A DNA stretch of 57,371 nt from an uncultured bacterium (GTDB taxonomy: Bacteria; Patescibacteriota; Gracilibacteria; Absconditabacterales; Absconditicoccaceae). Under the pieces are notes generated by a model. The model was not told where the DNA came from. It did no database searches and saw nothing but the letters and a program-made list of their open reading frames with translations. This document shows positions 1-9,762 of this stretch, piece after piece. Location of the stretch: assembly GCA_903953935.1 (NCBI GenBank), contig CAJBLF010000051.1, positions 1 to 57,371 of the forward strand, in the 5' to 3' direction. A program made the translations under genes and the position numbers. Position 1 is the first letter of the stretch. The number at the start of each line of letters is the position of its first letter.

Positions 1-1
1 A

Positions 2-136
2 AAGATTCATGAGTCTCAAAGATTTGATACTGATGACTTTGATGCGTTACTAAAAGAATCTGATTGTTTATTGCATCTATATGCGGTAGTTGAAAATACT
101 TATGTTTGACCAGTAGTATATGTACTAAAAAAATAA
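2..136 (+). CDS. 3' end of an unknown protein (partial)
   Basis: An open frame enters from the left edge and ends at a TAA at 134-136. It contains one in-frame TGA that reads as glycine in this genome. The visible 44 residues are acidic (FDTDDFDALLKESD) and end in a hydrophobic VGPVVYVLKK tail. The start lies outside the window, so no family can be assigned. It ends 24 bases before the next gene on the same strand. A short palindrome, AGTATATGTACT (115-126), sits at its end and could belong to the next gene's control region. Confidence 0.5.
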
Positions 137-160
137 TATATTTATATTTTAATTATTATC

Positions 161-904
161 ATGGACGCAAATTTACTTATTACACTCCAAAACTACGGTC
201 TTTCCGAAAAAGAAGCGAGAATATATCTCACGGCCTTGGAATTGGGGACGTCTATCGCCAGCACTATCGCCAGGCGTGCAGAGCTCAATAGAGCGACAAC
301 CTATACCTTACTAGAAGATCTCAAGAGGGATGGTATTGTTAATGAGACAACCAAAGACGGAGTCAAATATTACAGCGTTATCAGTCCTGATATTTTGCTC
401 AAACAGCTGGAACAGAAATACGAAAGTTTCAAGGAAAAGGTTCCGGAACTATTGGCTATGGCAGAAAAATTCGGCAATAGAATCAAAGTCCAATTTTTTG
501 AATGAGTGGAATGAATCGTAAAGATGTACAATGATTTGTTAACATCAAATACGGAACCCATTCATTCGTTTTTGGGGTTGTCAGATATGCATCCAGTATT
601 GAAAAAACGTTTGTTTGAGGGGTTTGTACCTCAAAGGATCAAATTAAAGATACCAGCAAAAGTCATTGTGAGTGATCATGCTGCAAATCAGGAATACAAG
701 AAAATGGACAAGAAGGCAATGAAAGAAACTCGTGTTATCAAATGAGATCTGTTTTCATTGTATGGAGAGATAAATATTTACGGAGAAAATAGAGTTATGA
801 TAGCTATGTTCAATGATCAGGAGATGTCATGAGTTATTATTCATAGTAAGACCATGCACGATAGTCTCAAAAATATATTTAATTTTATGTGGAAGAATAA
901 ATAG
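161..904 (+). CDS. TrmB-family transcriptional regulator
   Basis: 247 aa, starting at the ATG at 161 and ending at TAG 902-904, reading through four TGA codons as glycine. Residues about 8-65 form a winged helix typical of TrmB-like regulators: NYGLSEKEARIYLTALELG, then a helix-turn-helix around ASTIARRAELNRATTYTLLE. The C-terminal half (DLFSLYGEINIYGENRVMIA) resembles the effector/PLD-like half of CPR TrmB proteins. The next gene starts only 3 bases downstream, so the regulator is probably co-transcribed with the two methyltransferase-like genes and may control them. The ligand is unknown. The family call rests on the N-terminal pattern; the regulatory target is inferred from position. Confidence 0.8.
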
Positions 905-907
905 TCT

Positions 908-3856
908 ATGAAAAACATTAGGAATTTTTTTAGTAAAACAGTGAAGAGTATGCATAAGTGAAAAAAGACTTATGAGGATTTTAAAAAAGAAAAAATAGGG
1001 AATGTTATGAGATCGAGCATACATCAAGATATTGCAAGTCAACTCATCGATGATTTTTCTCAGAGATCTATGCGAAGGAATATGTATGTCGGTTTTGTTT
1101 TGGATGACTCGTATCCCAAAAAAGATTTCGAATCGTTTTATGAATATTATGTTGCTGTATATAGTGCTGAAGCACAAGAAGAGGCAATAGAAAAAAAACA
1201 GCCAAGCTATAGTTATGTTTTCCAAACCAAAGAGATGCTTAAAAAAGGTTTTGATACCAAAGAAATGCTTGAAAAAGGCTTTAATGGCTTCATACGACAG
1301 CATCTTGAAGAGTCGATTGATGATTTTTTGGCCAACAAAAGTAAGGAGTATTCTAATAGATATGATGGTTTTCTTGTGTATTTACAAGAACATAAGCCAG
1401 ACCTTATAGATGCTACGACAGAAGGGAGGATAAGGCGTGTATATGATGAAAGATATGCTATATATCTCAAGTCACAAGATAAAAATGAATTCGGATTAGA
1501 AATTAAATATGTCGATGAACAACTGAGAAAAATTTTTCGATGATCGCAAATAGGTGACGGTACGCTTCTTTATGCCTGGAATACAAGCGAAAGTAATGGT
1601 ATTGAGAAATATATAAAAGTTACCCAGAGTGATATGTACAAGAACATAGAACCGACAGAGAAGATGATATGTGAGTTTTTATTTTCATGATGAGGAAAAA
1701 ATTTATCTTCCAAAGAAGAGATATGAAATGTTGATGTACATCGTCAATACCCCAAAATACACGCTATTTTATCAAAAAGTAAGACCTTTGTAGAACTGGG
1801 CCCAGGGGGTGTAGATAAATTATTAGAATATCTTAAGTTTTATACGGGTGAAGATACTATTCAGAAATTTTTGGAAAGTAAGGTTATTAAACTGGTTGAT
1901 GTAAATGCTGAAGGGTATGTGGAAATAAAAAAGAAGCTTAATAAGGTTGCGGAAAGACAGGTATCAGAGGGTATAGAGGCGGATTTTTCGAATAAATTTG
2001 GTAGTGCATATCTCTGAGATCAACCATGTTATTTTATGTTTGGGGGTAGTATAGGAAATTTTTCATTTGAGGAAATTAAGTGAATTTTAGAAAACATGAA
2101 ATCAAAAGAAATATTTAAGACTACAAATGCATTCATTACATATTTTACCGCACCAGATAAATCGAAGTATACCTCAGAACAATATGATAGAGAGATACAG
2201 AAGATAAAAGCAATGTATGGAGATCCTGATAGAAATAATCCGTTTTTTAATCTATCGGCCAATCAGGCTGTGGAAGATTTAATATTCTCATGATTCAAGG
2301 CCTTGGGTATCGATACGAGTAAGTTAGAATATGTAGTAGAATATGAAGAAGCTAGTTGGCATAGTCCTGCGAGGATAAAATTAGGTGCAAAATGTAAAGA
2401 AAATATCCAAGTATATGGAAGTACGGCTAGACGCCCATTTGAAAAGAAAGCTGGGGAATATATTCGAGCGGTACAATCAGCAAGATTTACAGAAGAAGAA
2501 TTCAAAAAATTGGCAAAAGAATCAGGATATACTATCATTATGCAGCAAAGTGATAATGGTGTTGCTGTTGCAGGATTACAAAGCAAGATGTGAGTTCATG
2601 ATAAATACAGCAAATCAAGAAATATCATTCTTGGTGTACTTACAGGTGCCTTGATTCTTTCGGGATGATTGTTGTGGCATAATAATTACAAGGATAAATC
2701 TATAAAGGAAAAAATCTTAAATCAGGAAAAGAGATTGGAAATAAACAGATCAATTGTTGATCTGGGTAAAGTAAATAAGATAAAAGCAATACAAGATACT
2801 ATAGCTCAGGAATGTGCTCTTATATATGATGTATGAAGTTCATCACAAGAGGATGTGAATAATGGGCTAATGGAATATCTACTTCGTGAAGATGTTAGTA
2901 ATAAACGATTAGATCTACTCTATGATAATAAAGATGATAAAGTGATAATATATAATTTTTTACAGGAGTTTGTTAATGATTTCTTTTATAAGAAAATGTT
3001 TGAAAATGGTGCTGAGAATATTAGTGTATTACCATTTTTACAGTGACACGAAAAAGAATTTCTAAATACATTAAATTATCAGGGACAAACGAAAGAGGGA
3101 TATAATGCAAAAGAAGGTGTATATTATCAAATAATGAGTCCAGGATCGATATACAATTATCGTGATGAAAAGATGAAATGATCGGAGGATAATGATTTAG
3201 TATGATGATATATGGTAAAGCGTACATGAAATCTAGATATATGGAAAGTTGATAAGGATAGATATGAATACAACAAACGTACAACACAAAATGATATTAG
3301 TGTGATCGAGCTTTCAGTGTCAGAACCTGACGCAGATAATATGATTACTATAAAAAGATTTGTTTTTAATGATAATACGGAAAATATTGTAAACCATCTT
3401 AATCGTAGTGAACATTTGATTTTTGTTAATACTCATGAAAAGACTGGTGTACGAGAGCACAATAATCTGATGGTTGATAAACAAGTTATCATTAGTTTCT
3501 TTGAAAAAAACAATCCTATTTTCAAAAAGATACGGAAAAGGTATCAGATAATATATTGAGAAAAGGATAAGGTACTTATGGGAGATAAAAATGCTCAGAA
3601 TACAAAGATAGCAATGTTGAATGATCTTTACAGGAATAATCAATTTGGTATCCCGAATATGTCAGAATATACCGATGAAGTAATAGATAACTACGTAAGA
3701 TCATTTCATGAAAAAAAACAAAAACACGCAAAAGCAATAGATGATATTATGTCTCAAAATACAAATATATGGTATCCAAAACAAACAAATACATTAAACT
3801 ATGAGAAACCAGATTCAAAACCGAAATGATTCACCCCATGAATACGTAAGAGATAG
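908..3856 (+). CDS. EgtD-like SAM methyltransferase fused to a membrane anchor and C-terminal domain
   Basis: About 982 aa from the ATG at 908 to TAG 3854-3856, with many in-frame UGA-glycines. The middle carries histidine-specific (EgtD/Methyltransf_33-like) methyltransferase features: FVELGPGGVDK near residue 293 as SAM motif I, LVDVNAEGY as motif II, and FGGSIGNFSFEE near residue 380, matching the family's 'GSTIGNF' signature. The following FTEEEFKKLAKESGYTI fits the end of that fold. A hydrophobic segment at about residues 571-594 (IILGVLTGALILSGGLLW) is followed by about 390 residues of unrecognised sequence. This is far longer than EgtD, which is usually about 320 aa. It follows the TrmB gene by 3 bases and precedes a second EgtD-like gene. 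Substrate unknown; there is no sign of the other ergothioneine genes here. Confidence 0.65.
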
Positions 3857-3895
3857 ATTTGATTGTTTTATATGTTTATAGCGCTAGTGTGTATG

Positions 3896-5722
3896 AAGGA
3901 ACTACTTCAAAACACAAAAGAGAAACAATATGAGCAGATGTTTGAACACATCACAGATATTTCATTAAGTGAAAATATAGCACCCTTTTCTACTGATGTA
4001 CAAGCAGTTATAACATCAGCAAAGGAACAGCATAAGGATGAATGTGAACATCTTAAAGATGGAAGTATAGGTCCGTTTACTCGTACGGTTGTCATGAATC
4101 TTCCTATAAAAGTACATACCCAGGAAGGTAAAAACATTGATCTGGATTGTAAGATATGGTCTAGGACAATGCAGAATCTGATAAGTGATGACATCATACA
4201 AAACATCCGTTCATCCTGATCGGTTGATCTTCTAGATATTGATTTTGATTTCAATCTTTGACCTACAGAATATGCCGAATATTATTTTTCCGATACTGAT
4301 TTTTTCAAAAACATTAAACAAAATGTTGTAAGTTTTATTAAGAAAAATCCAGGGATACAGAAAACTATCGTGGATAATTATTGTGATGGAGTATCTGCTA
4401 CTCTATGATATATCAAGAGCAAAGAACCAATTATTGATCAGTGGGAAAAGACCACAAGAGAATTGTTTATATCATTAGGTATGCCAAAAGATTTTGTTCT
4501 ACAAAAGCACAATAGAGTGGTCCCAGATACAATGATTTTGGGAACTTATGGATCAAAATGGAGAGAAATACTTTCATCTCAACAAAAAAAAGCATTTGAA
4601 AAATTATTAGATATAGGACATGAATTGAGGTGATTTGATGCAGCACATGAGACAAAAAGATATATTGAAGAGGTAAAGAAAAATAGTGAAAGTATACAAC
4701 AGATTGTATCGGATATAAAAGGAGGTAAACAGGAAATATGGTTGGATTCCAAATTTTTCTATTTGGACAATGGAGATAATTTCTATGATGATGTAATAGA
4801 AAAGAGTAAGTATAATATATATTATAAAGCAGAATTAGATTTGATACAGGAAAATAAGCAAAGGATTATTCCATATCTGAGATATAAATATATAGGATTA
4901 TGATGTGGAAACGGGAAAAAGGATTATAGTATGATTTCGGAAGATATAGATGTCGGTAGGTCATTACTTCAGTCATCTTCTTGATCAAAGATAGAAAAAG
5001 TAATGTTAATCGATAGTAGTCTAAAATCGCTTTCCAAGGCTGAAAAACTTATGAGTCAGAATAGAGCGGCGCGATGAGTGTCATTATGATCAACAACGGT
5101 ACTATTTTCTCAGGAACGAGTAGATACGTTGTTGGAGACTAATGAGATGAAAACATTGACGTCAGTCACGCACAATCCACACGAATCGATACTAAATATA
5201 CCAGACATTAGAGAATCATCAAATATGTTTGCTATTTTTTGAGGAACATTTGGAAATTTTGAGAAATATCAATCAATGTTTCTTAAACAAATGGATGAAC
5301 TTATGAATAAAGATGATGTATTGTGTATTTCGCTGTTTAATCGTCCAAAGACCGAAGAAGAAAGAAAAAATATTGTGAGTATGTATGATACACCAGAAAT
5401 TTATGCTTTCATGAAAAATTTCTTTATCAAAATGGGAATACCCAATGAGTGTATAAAAATCAATGTATGGTATGATGAAATAAGTGATGCTATAAAGATT
5501 GATGCACAGATGCAACGAAAAGATAATACCCCCATAAAAATAAATCATAAAGGAGAGCAGGTAGTAGTTCCTGATGGTACCAAGTTTAATTGTCTCACGT
5601 CTCAAAGGATGGATAAAGAGGCATTACAAACATGTATAGACCAATCAAACACGTCACTCAAGATAGTAGATCAGATAACTACCGCAGATAATCCATTTAC
5701 CTTATATATGATTTCAAAATAA
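3896..5722 (+). CDS. second EgtD-like SAM methyltransferase with long N-terminal extension
   Basis: About 608 aa ending in TAA. I chose the ATG at 3896 (MKELLQNTKEKQ); an in-frame ATG at 3872 is possible. The C-terminal half carries the EgtD-like pattern: YIGLGCGNGKKDYS near residue 332 (motif I), VMLIDSSLKSLSKAE near 371 (motif II), and FAIFGGTFGNFEKYQ near 447, followed by DDVLCISLFNRPK. The first 330 residues are helical, charged and unrecognised. It lies 39 bases after the membrane-anchored EgtD-like gene, so the two probably form one operon with the TrmB regulator. The two proteins share the methyltransferase architecture but differ clearly in sequence, suggesting an old duplication or a hetero-oligomer. 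Substrate unknown. Confidence 0.6.
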
Positions 5723-5735
5723 CACAGTGTATTGG

Positions 5736-5783
5736 TGTTGTAATATATTGACAGCAGTTTGGAATTAATACGTATTGATATCA
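5736..5783 (+). promoter_or_regulatory. degenerate copy (R0) of the six-copy upstream motif
   Basis: GTGTTG-N11-CAGCA is followed by exactly 18 bases and then TTGATA (5775-5780), the same geometry as the better copies at 9.7, 16.9, 18.9, 19.6 and 20.4 kb. The arms are imperfect (CAGCA for CAACA) and the 18-base spacer has diverged. It lies just after the second methyltransferase gene and upstream of the acetyltransferase leader, so it probably drives the gene at 5995. A role as promoter plus activator site is inferred. Confidence 0.4.
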
Positions 5784-5888
5784 GATCAGATATATGTATC
5801 TCTATGGTATGTTTATATTACAATAAAATACGTATGCACATACGATTACAAACAGCTCAGACTACCTTCTTCTATTATTTTAAGAATA

Positions 5889-5973
5889 GGAAGGATTTCT
5901 CGTATTGTAGATAAATAACAAGATCATACATACACAAAGCCTTCCTCAACTATTATAGATGAAGGCTTTTTTT
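5889..5973 (+). promoter_or_regulatory. attenuator-like leader with terminator
   Basis: A stem AAAGCCTTC (5936-5944) / GAAGGCTTT (5961-5969) runs into seven Ts, an intrinsic terminator only about 20 bases before the ATG at 5995. Upstream, GGAAGG (5889-5894) can pair with CCTTCC in the terminator's 5' arm and would then prevent termination. The same arrangement precedes the genes at 6778, 8022 and 30222. The mutually exclusive pairings are visible in the sequence; the signal that switches them is unknown. Confidence 0.5.
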
Positions 5974-5994
5974 ATTATTTTTATTGAATATACC

Positions 5995-6597
5995 ATGAAA
6001 AATATAGCAACAAAAAATGTTATCATCCATGATATGGTAAGAGAAGAGCTTGATGAATTATCTATATTGGTTTCACATCGGCAAGAAAATAAGGAATTTA
6101 TGAGATTTCTTAAAGAGACGCCCATGACATCTACACAAAATTTAGCGATATTACAGAAAGAATTTGATACACCGCAAAGTTTTTTCAAATCGATTAAACT
6201 GGAGGGAATCAAAGATATAGTATGATTTTTATTGTTTCATTGTTTTGATCTTCCCAAAAGAGAGATAGAACTTTGATTTAGGATTGATCCATCGTTACAA
6301 CATAGAGGTATTTGCTCACAAGCAGTCAAACAAAGTATTGCAGAAGTGTTGTCTCAGGATGATATAGACCATATCGTATGATGGCATTCTGCGTGGAATA
6401 CATGAAGTTTTGGAGTGTTTAGAAAATCATGATTCAAGATAGTAGATTTCGTTCCTGATCAAACGTTTTTGCCAAATATAGGAAAGATAACCGATGATTT
6501 CAAACGACAGATATCGAAAAAAGCAATACAAACACATATAGATAATGAAGATCGTATACAAGCATGATTACAACAGCACGATTTAAATGTATTTTAA
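5995..6597 (+). CDS. GNAT-family N-acetyltransferase
   Basis: 200 aa from the ATG at 5995 (MKNIATKNVIIHD) to TAA 6595-6597. An earlier in-frame ATG at 5959 lies inside the terminator hairpin and was rejected. The C-terminal half has the acetyl-CoA binding pattern of GNAT motif A, ELGFRIDPSLQHRGICSQAV, followed by a motif-B-like stretch, HSAWNTGSFGVFRKSGFKIVD, as in RimJ/RimL-type enzymes. Five or more glycines are UGA, including the one in 'SGFKIV'. It is the first of three acetyltransferase-like genes in 2.6 kb, each behind its own leader. Its acceptor substrate cannot be told from the sequence. Confidence 0.75.
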
Positions 6598-6680
6598 CAA
6601 TAGAACAAAGAATATGAATATACTGATAGTAAAACATATGATAAATAAGGTAAATAGCACATTCTTCTTTTATATGTGAA

Positions 6681-6759
6681 GGAAGGATTTTGAGTTTTGA
6701 TAAAAGATTATGTAAACTCGTTACGCCTTCCTATCACACAAGATAGGGAGGTTTTTTTT
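6681..6759 (+). promoter_or_regulatory. attenuator-like leader with terminator
   Basis: CCTTCCTATC (6726-6735) and GATAGGGAGG (6742-6751) form a 10-bp stem with one G-U pair, followed by eight Ts, 19 bases before the ATG at 6778. GGAAGGATTTT (6681-6691) repeats the sense of the 3' arm and could instead pair with CCTTCC. This closely parallels the leader at 5889-5973, including a preceding TTCTTCT-TTAT stretch, which suggests a shared regulatory element. Confidence 0.5.
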
Positions 6760-6777
6760 ACTTTGTAATATACACAC

Positions 6778-7539
6778 ATGAATATACCGTATCATCATAT
6801 AGAAAAAATAGATGGAGCAAACAATCAAAAAGAAGCCAAGATAGCTTCATTAGCGCAGGCTTTATATAATCATCGAGAGCAGAACCAGGAGTATGGTAGT
6901 TATCTCTTGGAGAAAAAACCAGATTCATATCATGATATAGCACACGATATTATGATAGCACTGACAAAAAATATAGAGCATCACCGTCTATTTATTATGA
7001 CTGACGAAATGAAAAAGGAGCTAGGATATATATTACTCAAAAATTATGCTGACTATATAATCGACGATCCAATAGCATGACACAGTATATCTTCCATAAT
7101 CAGACCTAATTTGGAAGCGAGTTATAGAACGATAAAGAAATGAACATGTACACCAGCTATCAGACATGTTTTAATGGATACCTTAGTGGTATGAGATGGT
7201 ATACAATCTATCATGTGACATCATGCAGTAGCCAACAAATCCAGTGGTGCAGTATTTCACGCAAACGGATTTTCTGTAGTCAAATATCATAAAGACTACG
7301 TTTATCTACCAAATATCGACGAAAGATCAGATACCATTCTCTGGAAATTAGACAAGGAGCAATATCTTCAAGACAATATCCGCTACAACGGAAATTTAAA
7401 AAATCATGTAAGAGATAGTGGATTGAGAATCGATGAAACACAAAATAAAAATAGTAAAGATCTCCAAGATTGGTATTTGGATATGCAGAAAAAACGGCAA
7501 AAAGATGCTCCTGTAGATAAAGTGAAATCACTAAGATAA
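6778..7539 (+). CDS. GNAT-like acetyltransferase (tentative)
   Basis: 253 aa, ATG 6778 to TAA 7537-7539, with several UGA-glycines. The N-terminal 100 residues are helical and unrecognised. Residues about 115-175 resemble the GNAT core: NLEASYRTIKKGTCTPAIRH, then VVGDGIQSIMGHHAVANKSS, then GAVFHANGFSVVKYHKDYVY, where 'N..S..V...GF' is the usual motif-B pattern. A clear R/QxxGxG loop is not visible, so the enzyme could be a divergent or inactive member. It sits 180 bases after another GNAT gene with a matching leader, which supports the assignment. Confidence 0.5.
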
Positions 7540-7570
7540 AAATCTCTTGATTTATTTTGTAACTTTATTA

Positions 7571-7593
7571 CAGTATCACTGTTTTAATACAGT
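7571..7593. promoter_or_regulatory. overlapping palindromes before the YerC/TrpR-like gene
   Basis: CAGTatcACTG (7571-7581) overlaps ACTGTtttaatACAGT (7578-7593). The two dyads share the ACTG half and end 7 bases before the ATG at 7601. The position suits an operator for autoregulation by the encoded small helix-turn-helix protein. Binding is inferred from geometry only. Confidence 0.4.
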
Positions 7594-7600
7594 AAAACAT

Positions 7601-7882
7601 ATGAAGATGGCAAAAAGCATATACGCTAAATCAATCGAGCAAGTATCCAAACTCTTATTTAGTATAGAAAAAGAGCAAGAATTACATAACTTCCTTGAGG
7701 ATATTCTTACGCCTCAGGAAATTATAGAAATTGGAGAGAGGATTCATCTTTGTCGTCAACTTCTCCAAGGTAAGACCCAGAGGGAAATAGCTGAAGATTT
7801 GGGTATCTCAGTAACCACGGTGAATAGGGGAGCGAGAATGATAAAATTTGGAACAGGATGATTAAAAACAGTATTGAAATAA
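7601..7882 (+). CDS. YerC/YecD-type TrpR-like DNA-binding protein
   Basis: 93 aa from ATG 7601 (an ATG two codons later is also possible) to TAA 7880-7882. The protein matches the TrpR/YerC-YecD family in length and layout: an N-terminal helix (SIEQVSKLLFSIEKEQELHN), a central FLEDILTPQEIIEIGERIHL, then the helix-turn-helix GKTQREIAEDLGISVTTVNR. UGA encodes glycine in the tail FGTGGLKTVLK. The family are small dimeric repressors; the ligand of this subgroup is poorly known. It probably represses its own transcription through the dyads just upstream. Confidence 0.85.
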
Positions 7883-7956
7883 TATATTTTATACAAAGAA
7901 GTCTTTATGATGGATAAACAAGCAATACAGACACCAAACAAATTATATAAAAAATC

Positions 7957-8023
7957 ACGATGGCGATGAAATCGTTGTATAGAAATTTTACGATTTTTTT
8001 TATTCTTTGATTCTTATCGCCAT
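7957..8023 (+). promoter_or_regulatory. leader with terminator and start-codon-occluding pairing
   Basis: AAATCGT (7969-7975) / ACGATTT (7990-7996) form a stem running into eight Ts, a terminator 20 bases before the gene. ACGAT (7957-7961) can pair with ATCGT (7971-7975) as an antiterminator. In addition ATGGCGAT (7960-7967) is exactly complementary to ATCGCCAT (8016-8023), which includes the first two bases of the start codon at 8022, so the leader could also control translation. All pairings are visible in the sequence; function is inferred. Confidence 0.5.
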
Positions 8024-8627
8024 GAGAAATTCAAATATATCTTTCACGACTCCGCAAGAGGCTAATATCGACGCATCCATATACAAAGATCATCTCAAAG
8101 ATTTAATACTTCAAGAAATACATACCAATCCCACTATGGTTTTACATACAGATGAAGAAATACTTTCAAAATATACCTCAAGTATTATAGCTATTGTTGA
8201 CGGAAAAATCGTGGGAAATGCAAGCATCTATCCTACTCACATGCAACCACTTGATACGCTTATTTTAGATGGAAAACATATTCGTGTGGGTGAGACGTGA
8301 TCCGTTATTATTCATCCAGATATGAGAGGACATGGACTAGGAAAAAATCTTATTACCAAAACATTGAGCGAATTTTCTCATGCATATGATGTGATTGTCG
8401 AGGCAACAGTAAATGATGTTATGTTTGCTTTAAGCTTACACCAAGGGTTTGAACGCATTCCTTTTCCAAAGAATTTGTATGAAGAAGGAAGAAATCATTT
8501 AGCTCCACGCATGAAAGGCAAGGAAGCGGAATTCGATCAAAGAGCAAGATGTCTCATGTATAATGTTACGTTGTCCCAAGAACAGAAGGAGGAATTGATA
8601 GCTATTTTACAGAAGGAATATAGGTAA
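8022..8627 (+). CDS. GNAT-family N-acetyltransferase
   Basis: 201 aa from ATG 8022 (MRNSNISFTTPQEAN) to TAA 8625-8627. Acetyl-CoA binding motif A is clear: VIIHPDMRGHGLGKNLITKT, with the RGHGLG loop, followed by a motif-B-like ALSLHQGFERIPF. The single internal UGA encodes the glycine before SVIIHP. A TTG in the same frame at 8007 would add five residues but overlaps the leader stem. It follows a convincing attenuator/start-occluding leader and is the third acetyltransferase-like gene in the block. The gene 46 bases downstream encodes a deacylase-family protein. Substrate unknown. Confidence 0.85.
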
Positions 8628-8673
8628 ATCTCTTTACCATAGAAGTTTTTTTATCTTTTTTAAAAGGCATGTC

Positions 8674-9513
8674 ATGCAATGAGTTCATATAATAGATTTT
8701 AAAAAACCAGGACCAACGACATTGATTGTCTGATGAGTTCATGGAAATGAAATAGTATGAGAAAAGGCGATAGAGTATCTTATCACAAAAACAGAGACAA
8801 TGGTCGTAGGATGAAAAATAATAACACTACAAGCCAATCTTGAGGGCAAGAAGATGAATAAGAGATATGTAGATCACGATCTCAATAGAGCCTTTGCTAG
8901 TGAAGATATTGGGTGAAGTTATGAAGTTAGTAGGGCACATGAGATTAAAGATTTTTTTAAGGAAATACCCATTGATTATGCGTTTGATTTGCATTCTACG
9001 CCAAGCAAAAGCGATCCTATGATACTTTGTACATCACAGCCATCGTCATTAGCTCTAGCATCCAAGATGCCTATATATCATGTTGTCCAATGATTGATAG
9101 ACAGGGTAGAGTGAATGTCTTTACTGAAATATTTTCAGCCAAGATTAAAACTTGGTATGGCCTTTGAGTGCGGATGTCATGAAGATGATGTAACCATTAC
9201 TATAGGAAAGAAAATTATAGATACTATTATAGATTTTCATCAAGGAAAAGAATTACCTAGTCAGAATGATCAGATGAAAATAGCTATAACAGATATCGTA
9301 TATACTGCTGATCCAAATTTTGTGTATACCAAACCATACAAGTGATTTGAGATGATAGAAAAGTGAGAAGTGTGGTGAGTAGATAGTATGTGAGAGCATA
9401 GATTTGAGGTATCCAAAATTATAGTCATACCAAACACGATGATTGCTCAAGATCTTGAAAAACAATCCAAAACATGGGTCGCTTACTTCTGAGATGCTAT
9501 AAAGAACAAATAA
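8674..9513 (+). CDS. succinylglutamate desuccinylase/aspartoacylase-family metallohydrolase
   Basis: 279 aa from ATG 8674 (MQGVHIIDFKKPGPTTLIV) to TAA 9511-9513. It shows the AstE/AspA zinc-carboxypeptidase signatures in order: GGVHGNEIVGE near residue 24 (H and E as zinc ligands; both leading glycines are UGA), DLNRAF near residue 72 (substrate arginine), and AFDLHST near residue 104 (third zinc ligand His). FECGCHEDD near residue 168 fits the position of the catalytic Glu. These enzymes remove acyl groups from N-acyl amino acids. It follows three acetyltransferase-like genes, which makes an acylation/deacylation theme possible. Good family confidence; substrate not determinable. Confidence 0.85.
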
Positions 9514-9539
9514 TAACAAAATCGGAAATGATTTTTTAT

Positions 9540-9560
9540 CCCGCAGTAATGCGGGTTTTT
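9540..9560 (+). terminator. intrinsic terminator
   Basis: CCCGCA-gtaa-TGCGGG followed by five Ts, 26 bases after the deacylase stop codon. A weaker hairpin (AAATC/GATTT plus Ts) lies just before it. Confidence 0.85.
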
Positions 9561-9651
9561 AATCGAGATACAATGAAAATCAGATATTTTCTGATGATTT
9601 TTGTGATATCGAAATTATATATATTCCCAGTGCATGGGAGTAAATATTCTA

Positions 9652-9730
9652 TGTTGTAATTTTCCGACAACAGTATTTGTCAGTTCAGCATTGATATTTA
9701 TCTACATTTGCTTATTTATGGAAATGTCAA
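9652..9730 (+). promoter_or_regulatory. copy R1 of the six-copy upstream motif
   Basis: The palindrome TGTTG-N11-CAACA (9652-9672) is followed by an 18-base block and TTGATA (9691-9696), then TGTCAA 35 bases on. The copy sits about 33 bases before the gene at 9763. TTGATA fits a -35 box, with TATTTA 16 bases further as a weak -10. The block between the palindrome and TTGATA is partly diverged (GTATTTGTCAGTTCAGCA) compared with the 19.6/20.4 kb copies. Confidence 0.55.
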
Positions 9731-9762
9731 GTTTATGTATTTTATATGATATGTTAGTGATA

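Noticed and set aside
908-5722. Ergothioneine biosynthesis locus
   Set aside because: Only EgtD-like domains are seen; no EgtB, EgtC, EgtE or Egt1-like gene is present, and both proteins are far larger than EgtD.
161-7539. Many adjacent short open frames separated by TGA, suggesting decayed pseudogenes
   Set aside because: They join in the same frame without indels into full-length conserved proteins once TGA is read as glycine.
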